Shown here one piece after another: positions 10,441-22,194 of a DNA stretch of 64,000 nucleotides. The notes below the pieces were generated by a model, which was given only the letters and a program-made list of their open reading frames with translations, did not search any database and was not told where the DNA came from. Numbering within the stretch: the stretch's first letter is position 1; each line of letters opens with the position of its first letter. Source of the stretch: Quillaja saponaria (taxonomy: Eukaryota > Streptophyta > Magnoliopsida > Fabales > Quillajaceae); contig CM055613.1 in NCBI GenBank assembly GCA_029379385.1, forward strand, positions 17,316,001 through 17,380,000. The letters are read 5' to 3'. The position numbers and the translations under genes are program-made.

Positions 10441-13353
10441 CCAGCTTCGATTTTTTCAGCAGTTTATGCAAATCCCAAAGATGCTGTAAGACAGAAGCTT
10501 TGGCAGAAGTTATTCTCCTTCTCTCTTAACCTTCATTATCCTTGGTGTACTATGAGTGATTTTAAACAACAAGCATAAGTGAAAAATAGGGAGGAGCTCC
10601 TATTAAAATTTTGAAATGCAACAAATTCAGAGAATGGATTGATGATTGTAAACTAATGGATTTGGGTACTAAAGGCCTTCTATTTACTTGGAAAGGAGGT
10701 ATAAGTAATGGTTATGACAGAGTTTATAAAAGATTGGACCATGCCCTTGCTAATGAAGATTGGATCCATATTTTTAGAGAAGCTCTTTTTATTGTGCTCT
10801 CAAGAGCAAAATCAGATCACAATCCTATCCTCCTCCATACTGGTTACACTGTCCAATCTTTTACTCCTCATCCTTTTTGTTTTGAAGTTGCCTAGTTGAC
10901 TCATAAAGGCTTTAAAGAGGTAGTGAAAAATATGAGTACTTTTCAAAGGTGGAATCGGGATGTCTTCGGCAATATCTTCCAAAGAAAAAAAAAAAAACCA
11001 CTATCTCGACTTCTTGGGATCCAAAAAGATTTGGAATTAGGCCCATTCGATTATCTTTCTAATGTTGAAAAAGAAGTTGATAAGGACCTTTTGGAGGCAA
11101 TTCATCAGGAGGAAGTTCATTGGTATCCAAAAGGCCAAGAGTAAGTGGCTTTTCTTTGGAGATAAAAATTCAAAATTTTTCCATACCTCAACCATTATTA
11201 AGAGAAAGAAGAATAAAATTATGGCCTTGAAGGATGATTGTGGAGCATGGATTCAAGACGAAGTTGAATTAAGAACATGGCAATAAAGTTTTTCAAAGAG
11301 CTTTTCCATGAAGACAATCCCAACAGGCCGTTGCTTAGAACTTTTACTGCTTTCCTATAAATAAGCATGGAGGATGGTTGTATTTTTCAAAATAATGTGA
11401 GTATTAAGGAAGTTAGAAAAGCTCTATTTAGTATGAAGTCGTATAAAGCTCTAGGTCCATATGGTTTTCAGGCCATTTTCTTTCAATCCTAATAGGATAT
11501 TGTTGGTTAGTCTGTGTGGAGGCTCGTTAACAACATTCTCAAAGGGCATGCAGATCTAGGTACATTAAATGGCTCCTTACTAACTCTTATACCCAAAACA
11601 GAAGCTCCCACTAGTATTAATCAATTCAGACCGATCAGTTTATGTAATGTAGGTTATAAAATTATCCCTAAAATCTTAGTGCTTCGGCTAGAAGCTTTTA
11701 TGCAGCGGCTCATAGCTCCAAACCAATCTAGTTTCATACCAGGATGCCATATCCAAGATAATATTATTGTGGCTCAAGAAGTTCTACACACGATGCAAAA
11801 AATGCATGGAAAGAAAAAATCATGGCTATCAAAACTGACTTGGAAAAGGCATATGACCAGTTGAGCTGGGATTTCATTCAAGATACCTTGAAGTTAGCTG
11901 GACTACATAAAAGTACATTTGATATTATCATGAGATGCATCAGATCCACCTCCTAATCATTTGGAATGGAGGTTTGATAGAAGAATTTCAAGCTTCGAGA
12001 GGTATTCATCAAGGTGATCCTTTATCCCCTTACAATTTTGTTTTATGCATGGAAAGGTTGGGTCACTTTATTTTGGATAAGGTTAATATGGGAAGCTAGA
12101 AACTAATTCATATTAGAAGAAATGGTCCCCAAATTTCTCACATAATGTTTGTTGATGACCTTTTTCTTTTTGTTGAAGCTTCTACTTCCCAAGCTAAAGT
12201 CATTTGTGATACTTTTGCAAAATTTAGTCCAACTTTAGGGCAAAAGGTTAGTATTGAAAAAATGAGGTTCACTTTCTCCAAGAATGTAGTGAAATAGCTT
12301 TGGAAAGATATCGAGCATACAACAGGGTTCAAACATTGTGGTGATCTTGGAAAATATTTGGGAGTCCTTCTTGTTCATGCCGAATCACTTCAACAAATGG
12401 TTGATAAAGTCAAGCTGCATATTTCGGGTTGGAAGTCAAAAACCCTCTCTTTAGCTAGAATAACTACATTAGTTCGACCGGTTACCCAATCTATTCCTGC
12501 ATACATAATGCAATCGACCAGGGTTTCTCTTGCTATTTGTGAAGATATAGATCACATTAATTGAAGTTTCATTTAGGGGGATGAAGAAGGCAAACGGAAG
12601 ATTCATGCTTTATCTTAGGCTACTCTTACTCAACCAAAAGACAGCGAGGGTCTTAGGCTAAGGGATATGCGTATGGTTAATCAAGCCCATCTCATGAAAA
12701 TTGTTTGGTCTTTAATTATAGGGGGTTCAAGTCTCTAGATACAAGTTCTAAAAGCCAAATACATTCAAGATAAAGACATTCTGGCTCCCATGCATATGTC
12801 AAGACCCTGTACTAGATTATGTAGAGGACTTTACGAAGTTTGGAATGTAATTAATGGAATATTATGGGTGATTGGAGATGGCACGCAAGTGAATTTATGG
12901 ATTGATCCTTGGGTGAATGGAGAGGGACCGTTGTTGTTCAAAGCTACAACAGTTCTATTAAAGGAAGAGATGGTAAGTAAGGTGGCAGATTTGGTTACTA
13001 GCTTGGGAGAATGGGATATGATACGTCTTGGGAAAATTATTCTTGCAGAGGTTTGTTTTAAAATAAAAGCTATGATCCCTCCCTACACCGATAGAGGGAG
13101 AGATAGCTTAGCTTGGGGGGCTTTCGAGGTTGGCCTTTTTTTGGGTCAATGAGGTTTATAAGTTTATTGCTTTTATTGCTTTAAATGATGGGGATAAGGA
13201 AGACACAATTTGGAAACTTATTTGGAAATAGGAAGGGCCAGAGCACATAAGAATTTTTCTATGGCAAGCTACCCATGATAAGTTGCAAACTAATGGGGTT
13301 TCTAGCAACTCGTAATGTTAGCAATACGGAAGGATGTTTATATTGCATGGATA
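9830..13353 (+). pseudogene. LINE ORF2: endonuclease and reverse transcriptase (broken)
   Basis: Replication protein of the LINE. An APE-type endonuclease is seen as 'KPNILVIMETCISG' (first tandem unit) and, after the duplication, as 10318-10895 with 'DLGTKGLLFTWKGG' and 'RLDHALANEDW'. The reverse transcriptase follows: 'FRPISLCNVGYKII' near 11634, 'KTDLEKAYDQLSWDF' near 11830, 'GDPLSPYNFVLCMERL' near 12013-12060, and the catalytic box as 'FVDD' at 12148-12159, where most plant LINEs have F/YADD. 'GKYLGVLL' follows near 12350. The zf-RVT region begins near 13200 and is cut at 13353 by the Copia element. Many stops and frameshifts mean it cannot make protein. Confidence 0.85.
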
Positions 13354-13834
13354 TGTTAGAAATTCTATATGTGGCTGCTATTAATTGTATGGTTTTGTTT
13401 TAATAATAAAACGACCTTAAGGTTTAGTCATTTTGAGACATGCTGGTAAAAGCCCATATAGTTTATGTGATCATTTGGGATAGGGCTTAAGCACACTTCT
13501 TATCTGATTAGATATATTATCTTATTAGATGTGGATTGGCAGTAAGTGTAGGCTGAGTGACTTTAAGAGTCTTTAATGGGAGGACTCTTAGAGTTTTATC
13601 TGACATGAAATAGCTAGGTCTCCTCTCCTCTCTATATATACGCATCTTGCCTCATTGAAAGCTACCACTAAGAAATACAGAGAGTACGGAGAGGAAGACC
13701 TAGTTGTGTGAAGCAAATATTGAGGCGTGCTTGGCTAAGATTCCATATATTTGCTGCTATGGCTCAATCAGGTATGCAAACTTTATTATTAATGTGTTCT
13801 AAATTCATGTATGAGATCCTATATATTTATTACA
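13354..13834 (+). repeat. Copia 5' LTR
   Basis: Begins 'tgttagaaattctatatgtgg' and ends 'atatatttattaca' (TG...CA). It carries a TATA-like 'ctctatatatac' near 13630, the likely start of element transcription. It is followed two bases later by the primer binding site. Confidence 0.9.
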
Positions 13835-13836
13835 TG

Positions 13837-13848
13837 TGGTATCAGAGC
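13837..13848 (+). other. Primer binding site of the Copia element
   Basis: 'tggtatcagagc' is the standard plant Copia primer site complementary to the 3' end of initiator Met-tRNA. Confidence 0.85.
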
Positions 13849-14945
13849 CTAATTTACATGGGTTTAGAACTCTGAAATTTATTTAATTGATATAAAATAA
13901 TAGGGTTCATTTAAGTCAGATTTTTAAACTCAAAAAATTGATATCTTATATGTATGAAATTGAATTCCTAATATTAGAGGTTTTGTTCCTCTTCAAAATA
14001 TCTTTAATTTGATATATTATTTGTATGATTTTATCAACTATAAGTTGAAAATTTTGGATTTTAAGATTCAATTTGACATAAAAACGAATTTTAATTTTTT
14101 GGATCAGAAAAGTTATAATTTCATGTTGTTTTGATATATTATGATCATGGATTTTTCCTCTAGCATGTTTCTATACTCATTAGAAACTAATTGAATGTGT
14201 GAAATCGCATAATTTTTAAAAATTTGAAATTAAACCCTTTTGGGTTCAAGTTAGTATTCATAAATTTTCAATTTTAATTGATTGACAATCTTTCTTGATT
14301 TATAACATTAAATTGTTAGAATACTAATTTAAAACAAAACCCATACAAAATTTTTGAGAAAAACCATAAAAATTATGGTTAAAATCTCACTTTTCTGAAA
14401 ACAGGTCAAAAAGATCTGTATACACTCCAGACCGGGTCAAGTTGACCTGGACAGAGGTTGAAGAAGCTGTCAACCTGTCTTGAACGGAGCTCACTTGCGC
14501 CAAGGGAGAGTGAGGTTCACCCTCGGCCCTCCGGTAGTCTTCTCCAATTGAATTTTTTATGATATTTTTTATTTGAATTTTCCAATTTTATGGTATGGTT
14601 ATATTTGAAAAATTATGTGCATAAATTATAGTATTAGCATATACTATTTTGTTATGTTTAAAACTAATATAATTGCACATATATAATTGTTAAGGCTTGT
14701 TGGATTTACATGTTTTATATGTTTTGAAACTAAAAATAGTAGGTACTCTCCCTAATTAGAGATAAATATTATCATATTCTCATGTTTTTAAAACATGTGT
14801 TAGTAGAAATTTTTGTTTTGATTCAATTTTTGTTTAAAGTTTGCAACATGCATTAAGTGATCCTTTGAGATACTTTTGAATAGTATTTCAGTTAAGAATG
14901 ATAAATTGGAGTAGTTAAATTTTCCCAGTTTGAGAAATCTTATAG

Positions 14946-15500
14946 GTTTATACAGGTGGTTACCACCAAAGTGGTATATCTGTATAGATTTGTGGAATTT
15001 TCGAAAGCTATATAGGTGGTTGCCACCAAAGTGGTTTATCTGTATAAATTATTGTATATAATTTCCTGCCTACAGGGGGTTATTATATACTTTAATTTTG
15101 GAAAATACATGAAACATATGGTTTAGGGTATACCGGCCTAGAAGGTTTATCTGCCTAAAGGGCATAAACTTTTTGAAAGCTAGGATGCTCTAATTTTAGT
15201 TTCATGGGTTGATCATGAGATCCTAATAGCATATTTCATTCTCTGACCAAAGGGGAGTTTGCAATGATGCACTTTGGATTCATGTAAAATAAATACTTAT
15301 TCTTGATCATTTAGTACCCATTTTGATTGACATATTGCATTCCTGGCTTAGAAAGTTTATCTGCCCAAAGGGGATGGACTTTTCAAAACCTGGGATGCTC
15401 TCGTGTTTCTATTTTATGGGTTAAAGTGAGATCCTAATGGCATGTTACATTCTCTGCCCAAAGGGGAGTTTACAATGATGTGCCTTGGAATCATGAAGAA
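14946..15500 (+). repeat. Two tandem repeat blocks in the Copia internal region
   Basis: A unit of about 70 bases containing 'aggtggttaccaccaaagtgg' occurs near 14954 and 15013. A longer unit of about 205 bases containing 'tttatctgcc(c/t)aaaggg' and 'ctctg(a/c)ccaaaggggagttt' occurs near 15150-15300 and 15350-15500. No gag reading frame survives across them. Confidence 0.65.
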
Positions 15501-16079
15501 TAAATTTTATTTTTGTTATTAATTACTCTGATTCTTTGGCATGTTGCATTCTTTTATTTTGAATCATCACATTTGTTGTTAGCATTGATACTTAGAAATA
15601 AGTTTTTGGAAAATGAGAGAAATCTAATAGGTTAAGCCTTATCTGCCTCGAAATGTCTATCTCTTAACACCTCATGTGTGGTTTGTCCAAAATTGAGAGT
15701 GACTTTTAAGTTTTTCAGTTCAAACGTAGTTTTAACAAGTACCTTTTATGGTAAATTGAAACATACTTATCATAAGAAATCTCAGGATGCTAAAAGGCAT
15801 GGTAACAGTCAAAATCTAATGTGGGTGATTCTAAGTCTATCATGAAAATGGACTTAATATGCTTCTAGTGAAGTATGAGATGTTATGTGAAGGCATATTG
15901 CCTTACATTCATGTCTTGGTTATAAAACCAAGAAATGTGTTTAAAAAGAACCTAAGTGTCTGGAATGACGTTAAAGTGGATTCATTAGAGTAGTCTTTTC
16001 ATGACTTGAAAGTCATTTTAAACATATAAGTGGAATTTGATTTTAATTTCCTCACTAAAAAAAAAATGTTTTATCACTT

Positions 16080-16440
16080 TCATTGATGACTTTCCTCGTT
16101 TTGGTTTTTATACTTGATTAAGTAAAATTCTGATTGTCTTGAAATTTTTAAAATTTTCAAAATTGAAGTTGAAATACAATTAGGGAAAGTTATTAAAACT
16201 TTAAGATCTGACTGTGGTGGTAGTATTATGGCAAACATGATGTTGATAAACATGAGATTGTTTGCTAGGTACATACTAGAGTGTGGGTTTTTAACCCATT
16301 ATATCATGTCTGGTAGCTCTAAACAAAGTGTTGTGACCGAAAGACGTACTCGTATCTTTATGGACATGATGGAAACTATGATGAACATGTCAAATTTCCT
16401 TGAATACTTTTAGGGAGAAATACCTAAACTGGCTTGAACA
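16080..16440 (+). pseudogene. Copia integrase core fragment
   Basis: The phrases 'LRSDCGGS' near 16205, 'ARYILECGFLTHYIMSGSS' (16264-16320) and 'VVTERRTRIFMDMMETMM' near 16330-16385 match the Copia integrase core, around its second catalytic Asp and the 'GVAERRNRT' block. The frame breaks before and after. It would have inserted element cDNA into the genome. Confidence 0.7.
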
Positions 16441-16959
16441 TACTTAATGGGTTACTAGTAAATCAAGGTTTAAAATACATTTTTGAGTTGTGGACTGGGA
16501 GAAAATCTAGCTTGAACCTTTTTCTTGTCTAACGTTGTCAAATTGAAATAAAAATATATAACACAAATGAGAAGAAAATCATCCTATTTTCTACTCACTG
16601 TTTCTTTACTAGTTATCCAAATCACTTTAAGGGAGATATGTTCTATCCACACATAGAACCAAGATAGTAGTATCTCACGCTGCTAAATTCTTAGAATTTG
16701 GTTCATTGAGTTGAAAAGATTTTCAACTACTAGTGAAGAAAGAAAAATAAATTTGTGATATTTCACTTATATATCTTGTTACTAACTACATCACTTGTAC
16801 ATGTAGTGAGAGTAGATGATGGGGGGAAGTTAAGAATAATTAAAATTGCATCACCTATTCTCGTTAAAATTGTCGCACTTGTTTCTGGTGTAGTTCTTTG
16901 ATATTAGAATACAGTTGCATAAGCACCTGTCTTTAGCCTACTATTGGGAATGTGGATTG

Positions 16960-18430
16960 ATGCCATGTCAGATGTGATATAGTCCATCATAAATAATGGT
17001 GTATGGGAGTTGATTAAACTTCCATGGTTTTTTATACTCATTGGGTACAAGTGGATTTATAAGATTAAGAATAATTCAAATCAGGAGATTGAGTGCTTCA
17101 AAGTAAAGCTTGTAATCGAGGGTTTTTCACTCAAAAAGAATATGTCCTTTTAGTGAGACTTTCTCTACTGTCTCAACTAAAATAATATTATAATAAATAA
17201 ATAAAATTCTTTTGGGTGATCATGACCTTGGTGACTCATTTATCAACCTTGACTTGTTTCAGATGGATATGAAAACATCTTTCTTGAATGGAAACCTTAT
17301 AAAGCATGTTTACATGGTAAAGGTTTCAAATAGAATGAAGGTAATAATATTACTTGCAGATTTAATAAATCTATTAAATAGTCTCATACAAGTATCTAAA
17401 TAATGGTTATTGAAATTTTGATGAAGTAGTGAACTCTCTTAGTTATATTGAGAATAAGCTTGATAAATGAATATACATTAAGGTCAGTGGGAGCTAGTTT
17501 ATCATATTGATTTAGTGACATTGATTTAATGAATATACCTTAAAGTCAATGGGAGCAAATTAATCATATATTGATAATAGTAAATGATATCTTGCTTGTT
17601 ATCAATAGTGACATAAACTTATTTTGTGATATAAAGTTGATGTTATCTAAGCCTTTGGCATGAAGGATCTTGGGGAAACATATTTTGTTCTTGGTGTTGA
17701 GATACACCGGAAGAGATCTTACCTTTGTTAGGTCTTCTCTAGTAAACTTGTATTGATATAGTATTGTATAAGTTCATTGTGTATAAATGCAAGACCGGGG
17801 ATGTGCCTGTTGTCAAGAGTGACAAGTTTAGTTTAAATTAGTGTCTTGTTAATAAGTTTCAGAGAAAGTCCATGAGAAATATGTTTCATGTTTGTGCAGT
17901 TAGAAGCTTGTATGCTTTAGTTTGTACTAGTTTTGACATTATTTTTGCAGTGGGAGTTTTTGGGATAGTCAAACCCATGATTAAAACTTAAGTTATGAAG
18001 TATTTACAGAGAACCAAAGTTTTTATGTTAATGCATAAAATTATTGATCACCTTAAATTAATTGTTTACTCTGATTCTGACTTTGCTAGTTGCAAAGATG
18101 ATCTTAAGTCCACTTCAGGATATATTTTCATGTTAATTTTAGGAGTTGTATCTGGAATTGTTCTAAGCAAAAGCTTCTTTCACTATACAAGCATGGTATG
18201 TGGTTGAAGAACATGATAATTTATCTTTGTGTGGTTGTCTCAATTTTAAATTGCTTAAGATCTATTATAACAATAATTCTACCGTGTTTATCTTAAAGAA
18301 CAATAAGATTTCTAGTGCATCGAGAGGCTATGACTAGAGATTTTATGAAAAAATGAGACATTGTACTTGAACATATTGATATAGTAAACTGTTGGTAGAT
18401 TCTTTAACCAAGAAACTTAAAATTGGGGTT
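16960..18430 (+). pseudogene. Copia reverse transcriptase and RNase H fragments
   Basis: Reverse transcriptase signature pieces are 'GYKWIYKIKNN' near 17044, 'FQMDMKTSFLNGN' (17260-17300), and 'MKDLGETYFVLGVEIHRK' near 17660-17715. The RNase H side is seen as 'VMKYLQRTK' near 17993 and 'YSDSDFASCKDDLKSTSGYI' at about 18067-18126. Several stops and frameshifts separate the pieces. The YVDD box region is not readable. Confidence 0.75.
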
Positions 18431-19148
18431 TTTAAAAGTCATGTTGATAACATGAGTATTGTGAAGTCATTTGATATTTTTAGTTAGTGGGAGTTTGCTT
18501 TATTTTGTTAAAAGTTAGCATATAATGTATGCTATTTTATGTTTATTTACATCCTTGTTGGATGGTACGTTTTATTAATGAAAATAATAGTTATTTTCAT
18601 TATGATATGATTTATATTGTATGTGCACATATGGTTATTTATGACATGTCATTGCATTAAAATCTTAAGACTTTGTGTCTGTTTTAAGTATGACGGTTTT
18701 GTCAATTTGGAGATATGTCTCAAATGACACTAATTGGATATCCGAGATGATTGTTGAGACATATAAGCTTAAAATTAAGCTTAAGTGATTTCTAGTGCTT
18801 TGGAAAGTATCCAGTTTTAATGAAATTACCTGGAGGATCGACAATGAAAATAGCATTTGTTGATTACATTTAGATGCTATTTTTCTTGCTACACTATCAC
18901 ATTTAGATTCATTGCAGATTAGGTTGTTGGTATTTGTAACCATGGCTTAGTCTTGTGTCGTTTAAGTGGCACAATGATTGCTATTATTCGGTATTAATAA
19001 CTTAATTGGGCTAGATTGTTTGAACTGCGTCTCATGACTAAAATTTTTTTAAAAAAATTATGGCCACATAAAAGTTATACCTTGCCCGAGAATCGTTTTC
19101 TAAAAATATGTTTTTTAAAATTTTTAAAACTACAATTAATGATTGCCC

Positions 19149-19159
19149 AAGTGAGAGAA
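19149..19159 (+). other. Copia polypurine tract
   Basis: 'aagtgagagaa' directly precedes the 3' LTR and is the expected plus-strand primer of reverse transcription. Confidence 0.7.
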
Positions 19160-19641
19160 TGTTAGAAATTCTATATGTGGGCTGCCATTAATTGTATGGT
19201 TTTGTTTTAATAATAAAACGGCCTTAAGGTTTGGTCCATTTGAGACATGTTGGTAAAAGCTCATATAGTTTATGTGGTCATTTGGGATAAGGCTTAAGCA
19301 CACTTCTTATCTGATTAGATATATTACTTGATTAGATGTGAATTGGCAATAAGTGTAGGCTGAGTGATTTTAGAAGTCTTTAATAGGAGGACTCTTAGAG
19401 TTTTATCTGACATGAAATAGCTAGGTCCCTTCTGCTATCTATATATACCCATCTTGCCCCATTGAGAGCTGCTACTAAGATATACAGAGAGTACGGAGAG
19501 GAAGACCTAGTTGTGTGAAGCTTTCACTGAGGCGTGCTTAGCTAAGATTCCATATAGCTATTGCTATGGCTCAATCAGGTATACAAACTTTATTATTAAT
19601 GTGTTCTAAATTCATGTATGAGATCCTATATATTTATTATA
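19160..19641 (+). repeat. Copia 3' LTR
   Basis: Matches 13354-13834 throughout, starting 'tgttagaaattctatatgtggg'. The terminal CA has become TA. LINE sequence resumes immediately after. Confidence 0.88.
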
Positions 19642-20424
19642 GACTACGCATGAAAATGTTTTGCATGTGCTTCGGGATTGCCTGAAAGTGATGGAGGTAT
19701 GGGACAGTTTTAACGTGCCATCTATCATCCTAGATTTTCTTACTAGCAATCTGCAAAATTGGATAAAGAGTAATTTACAAGAACATGTTATTGTAAGTGG
19801 ACATAAGTGGAGTGATATTTTTGTTGTGACCTCTTGGTTGGAGCTGGTGTAACAAATGATCTTTGATAACCATTTTGTATGGCCAACTCAGCCAGAAGTT
19901 TTTGTATCGAAACTTTTAGCTAATATCCAAGTTTCTCATGAGACCTACATGGCTTGTTCGTTGGGTAATGGAAGACAGATTAAGCATATAAGTTGGACTC
20001 CTCCTGAATTGGGCTGGATAAAACTTAATTGCGATGGAACCTCCAGGGGGAATCCTAGTATGGCTAGTGCTGGATGTATAGTGAGGGACACAGATGGCAG
20101 GTGGATTTACAGATATGGATGTAAATTGGGATGGTGTACTTCTTTTCGAGTGGAACTTTAGGTGTTATGTTTAGGTTTAAAGAAAGTTTGGTCTAAAGGC
20201 TACAAGAAAGTTGTAGTAGAGTTGGATTCTCATTCTATTGTTGAAGTTTGTCAAAAAGATTATGGGAAGATCAATGCTAATTGATGAAATCCGAAATTAT
20301 CTATGCAAAGATTGGGAAGTCAATGTGTCCCATTTTTTTAAGGAGGATAATCGTTGTGCTGATCAGATAGTCAATCTCCTCCTTGATGGTGATCAACAGG
20401 AATGTGAAGGGCAAAAGCCCCCAT
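19642..20424 (+). pseudogene. LINE ORF2 3' end: rest of zf-RVT and RNase H
   Basis: Continuation of the LINE after the Copia element. 'ENVLHVLRDCLKVMEVWDSF' (about 19650-19710) completes the zf-RVT domain. RNase H follows as 'GWIKLNCDGTSRGNPSMA' near 20013-20065, 'AGCIVRDTDGRWIYRYG' near 20072-20122, 'VVVELDSHSIVEV' near 20212-20250 and 'FFKEDNRCAD' near 20333-20362. These are the usual catalytic-Asp blocks of plant LINE RNase H. A stop at 20159 and a frameshift near 20230 break it. An A-rich tail follows at 20464-20490. Confidence 0.82.
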
Positions 20425-20580
20425 CCCCTAACTGTCTTGTAGTTTTTCTTATACTTCCTTGTTCTACCAAAAAAATAATAATAATAAATATTTATAATTA
20501 TATTATTTGAACTAATGAGATTTTTAAAAGATGGTGAATAGCTAAAATTAATAGAATTTAATTTAGTAAAATTCTTAAGA

Positions 20581-21240
20581 AATTCTATAGGGTGTGACCC
20601 CTTGTATCAGAAGACAACAAAAACCAAATCAAGAGGATTCCACTGGTGATAGGATTATGTACAAGATAGCAATGCATGCAGACGTTCTATAAGGATTGCA
20701 AACAAAACCAAATTGTAATAAATAGCCTAGTAGGATTCATTTGTTTTGAAACTGGGAGGATTGCAAAATAAAATTTTAATAAATTATAGAAACCAAATCT
20801 TTATGAAATTTACTACAATTGAAATTATAAATGTTCAAAGTTCAAACCGTTTTGCAATTTAAAATTCCTTCCTTCCCTTATATTATACTAATTTTGATAA
20901 TAGTTTTGATTAGTGGATATCTTTATATAAATATCACTAAAAGAAAATAATAAAGAGAGTCAACCATCAATGAGGCTATCTTTTAACTATCATGATCGTC
21001 ATTATTAACTTGTATAGTGAGATAAATAATAAGAGAGTCAAGAAAAAAAAATCATGCACGAATAACTTTCTTTTCAAGTTGATTCTTTTAGGTTGCAAGA
21101 AAATAATAAATAATAATAATCATATGATTGTGTGTCGCTTGATGTCAGTTGCTAATTCGGAATTCTTTTTATTTCTTTTAATTCGAATTATGTGTGGAAT
21201 AATATTTTCTTTACATAATCGTTTTATAAACTTTGGTACT
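20581..21240. repeat. UGT-upstream repeat, copy C
   Basis: Contains 'attccactggtgatagg', the core 'gcagacgttctataaggatt' (20678-20697) and 'aaaaccaaattgtaata'. Beyond the core it stays similar to copy E (34740-35230) for about 500 bases, including 'cttatgaaatttact', 'ccttccttccc', 'atctttatataaatatca' and 'aatcatgcacgaa'. Copies C and E therefore belong to a longer unit than copy A shows. A short open stretch at 20992-21243 is not conserved and is not called. Confidence 0.6.
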
Positions 21241-21451
21241 TAAACTATTAATTATTATTTTTAATTGTTTATTAGATTTATTTATATTAAAGGAAAGAAT
21301 GTAAAATAGGAAAATAAAACTCTAAAAGGTAAATCTAATTAATGGAATATTAAATAGATACACAAACAGAAATCTAGTCAAAATAAAACCCCGGCCAACT
21401 TGAATTCAGTTTCTGAAGCAACATACAGAATTGACATCCTTTCTTTATTAC

Positions 21452-21460
21452 CTAATGCCA
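21452..21460. repeat. MULE target-site duplication, left (right copy 31006-31014)
   Basis: 'ctaatgcca' is identical on both sides of the element. The match extends one base to 'cctaatgcca', which makes the exact element edge ambiguous by one base. Confidence 0.9.
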
Positions 21461-21874
21461 GGATTTTTGGACAGAAGGGTTCAAATTGTATAATTTTTGT
21501 ACAAAATGGTAAATTTTTACTTTAATAGCCAGAATAAGGTAAAGTCTGAAACCGTCTTTTGAAAACACGGTTTTTCGATCCGACTAAGCATGCCGCGTCG
21601 GCCCACGGAACCAACAGCACACATCTCACGAGCCGAGCTGATGTTGACTGAAACCGTGTTTTGTAAACACGGTTTCACCCCAGATTTTGTCCCCACACGA
21701 GCCCCGCTGGACGGGCCCGTGGGGGACAAATAATTGTCTGAAACCGGCTTTACAAAACCCGGTTTCAGACTGTATATAGGTCTACAGCTTTGCAAGCTAT
21801 CTTGCAGAGCTGCAGGGTAGCCCGCAAAGCTGCAAGCTAGGCTACATCGCTAGGCTGCAACCTAGCGATGCAGC
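21461..21874 (+). repeat. MULE left terminal inverted repeat
   Basis: Pairs with the reverse complement of about 30632-31005. It contains three short palindromes built on GAAACCG...CGGTTTC: 21548-21575, 21650-21676 (perfect 12-base arms, 3-base centre) and 21736-21770 (perfect 12-base arms). The inner end is a run of 'gctaggctgcaacctagc' type words. Confidence 0.88.
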
Positions 21875-21959
21875 ACACTCGCACACATACTTACTCGGCC
21901 CCCTCCCTCGCACAATAATCGAACCCCCCTCACGCAATAATTGACCCCCCCCCTCTGCA

Positions 21960-21996
21960 AGTGTCTTCTCCTCTATAATACAGAGGAGAAGACACT
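21960..21996. other. Perfect 15-bp inverted repeat with 7-base loop
   Basis: Arm 21960-21974 'agtgtcttctcctct', loop 'ataatac', arm 21982-21996 its exact reverse complement. It lies just inside the left MULE terminus, next to C-rich tracts and the short tandem words 'cactttcaaactct'. It could be a transcript hairpin near the 5' end of the transposase message or a protein-binding site. Confidence 0.85.
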
Positions 21997-22194
21997 CCTC
22001 ACTTTCAAACTCTTCCCACTTTCAAACTCTCATCACTTTGATCACTCATTTCTCACCTCATAGACTCTCCTCCAACAAACTCAACCTATTCATCCCTTAT
22101 TTTCTTATCTATAAACACGTTCATTTCTTTTGTCCTTTAATATTTTCATGTTCTTCCTACTTTGATCTCTCTCACATTTTATTTGCAAGCATAA

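Larger units (their letters stand above)
13354..19641 (+). mobile_element. Full-length degenerate Ty1/Copia retrotransposon
   Basis: Two LTRs of 481 and 482 bases flank an internal region with a Met-tRNA-type primer site, gag-pol remnants in Copia order (integrase before reverse transcriptase) and a purine tract. By eye the LTRs agree at roughly nine of ten positions. The 3' LTR ends in TA instead of CA. The element lies in the zf-RVT region of the older LINE: 'GCLYCMD' before it and 'HENVLHVLRDC' after it belong to one domain. Flanking bases 'ggata' and 'gacta' are only a partial match, so the target duplication is worn. Confidence 0.9.
7507..20490 (+). mobile_element. Degenerate L1-type LINE, interrupted by two Copia insertions
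   Basis: A plant LINE in three blocks: about 7521-8077, 8529-13353 and 19642-20476. Order on the plus strand is ORF1 (DUF4283-like domain, CCHC knuckle), then ORF2 (endonuclease, reverse transcriptase, zf-RVT, RNase H), ending in 'ccaaaaaaataataataata'. Joining across the insertions restores domain continuity in both places, which shows the LINE was there first. A candidate 14-bp target duplication 'aataataaatattt' lies at about 7507-7520 and 20477-20490, but it is low-complexity and not decisive. All reading frames carry stops and frameshifts. Confidence 0.8.
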
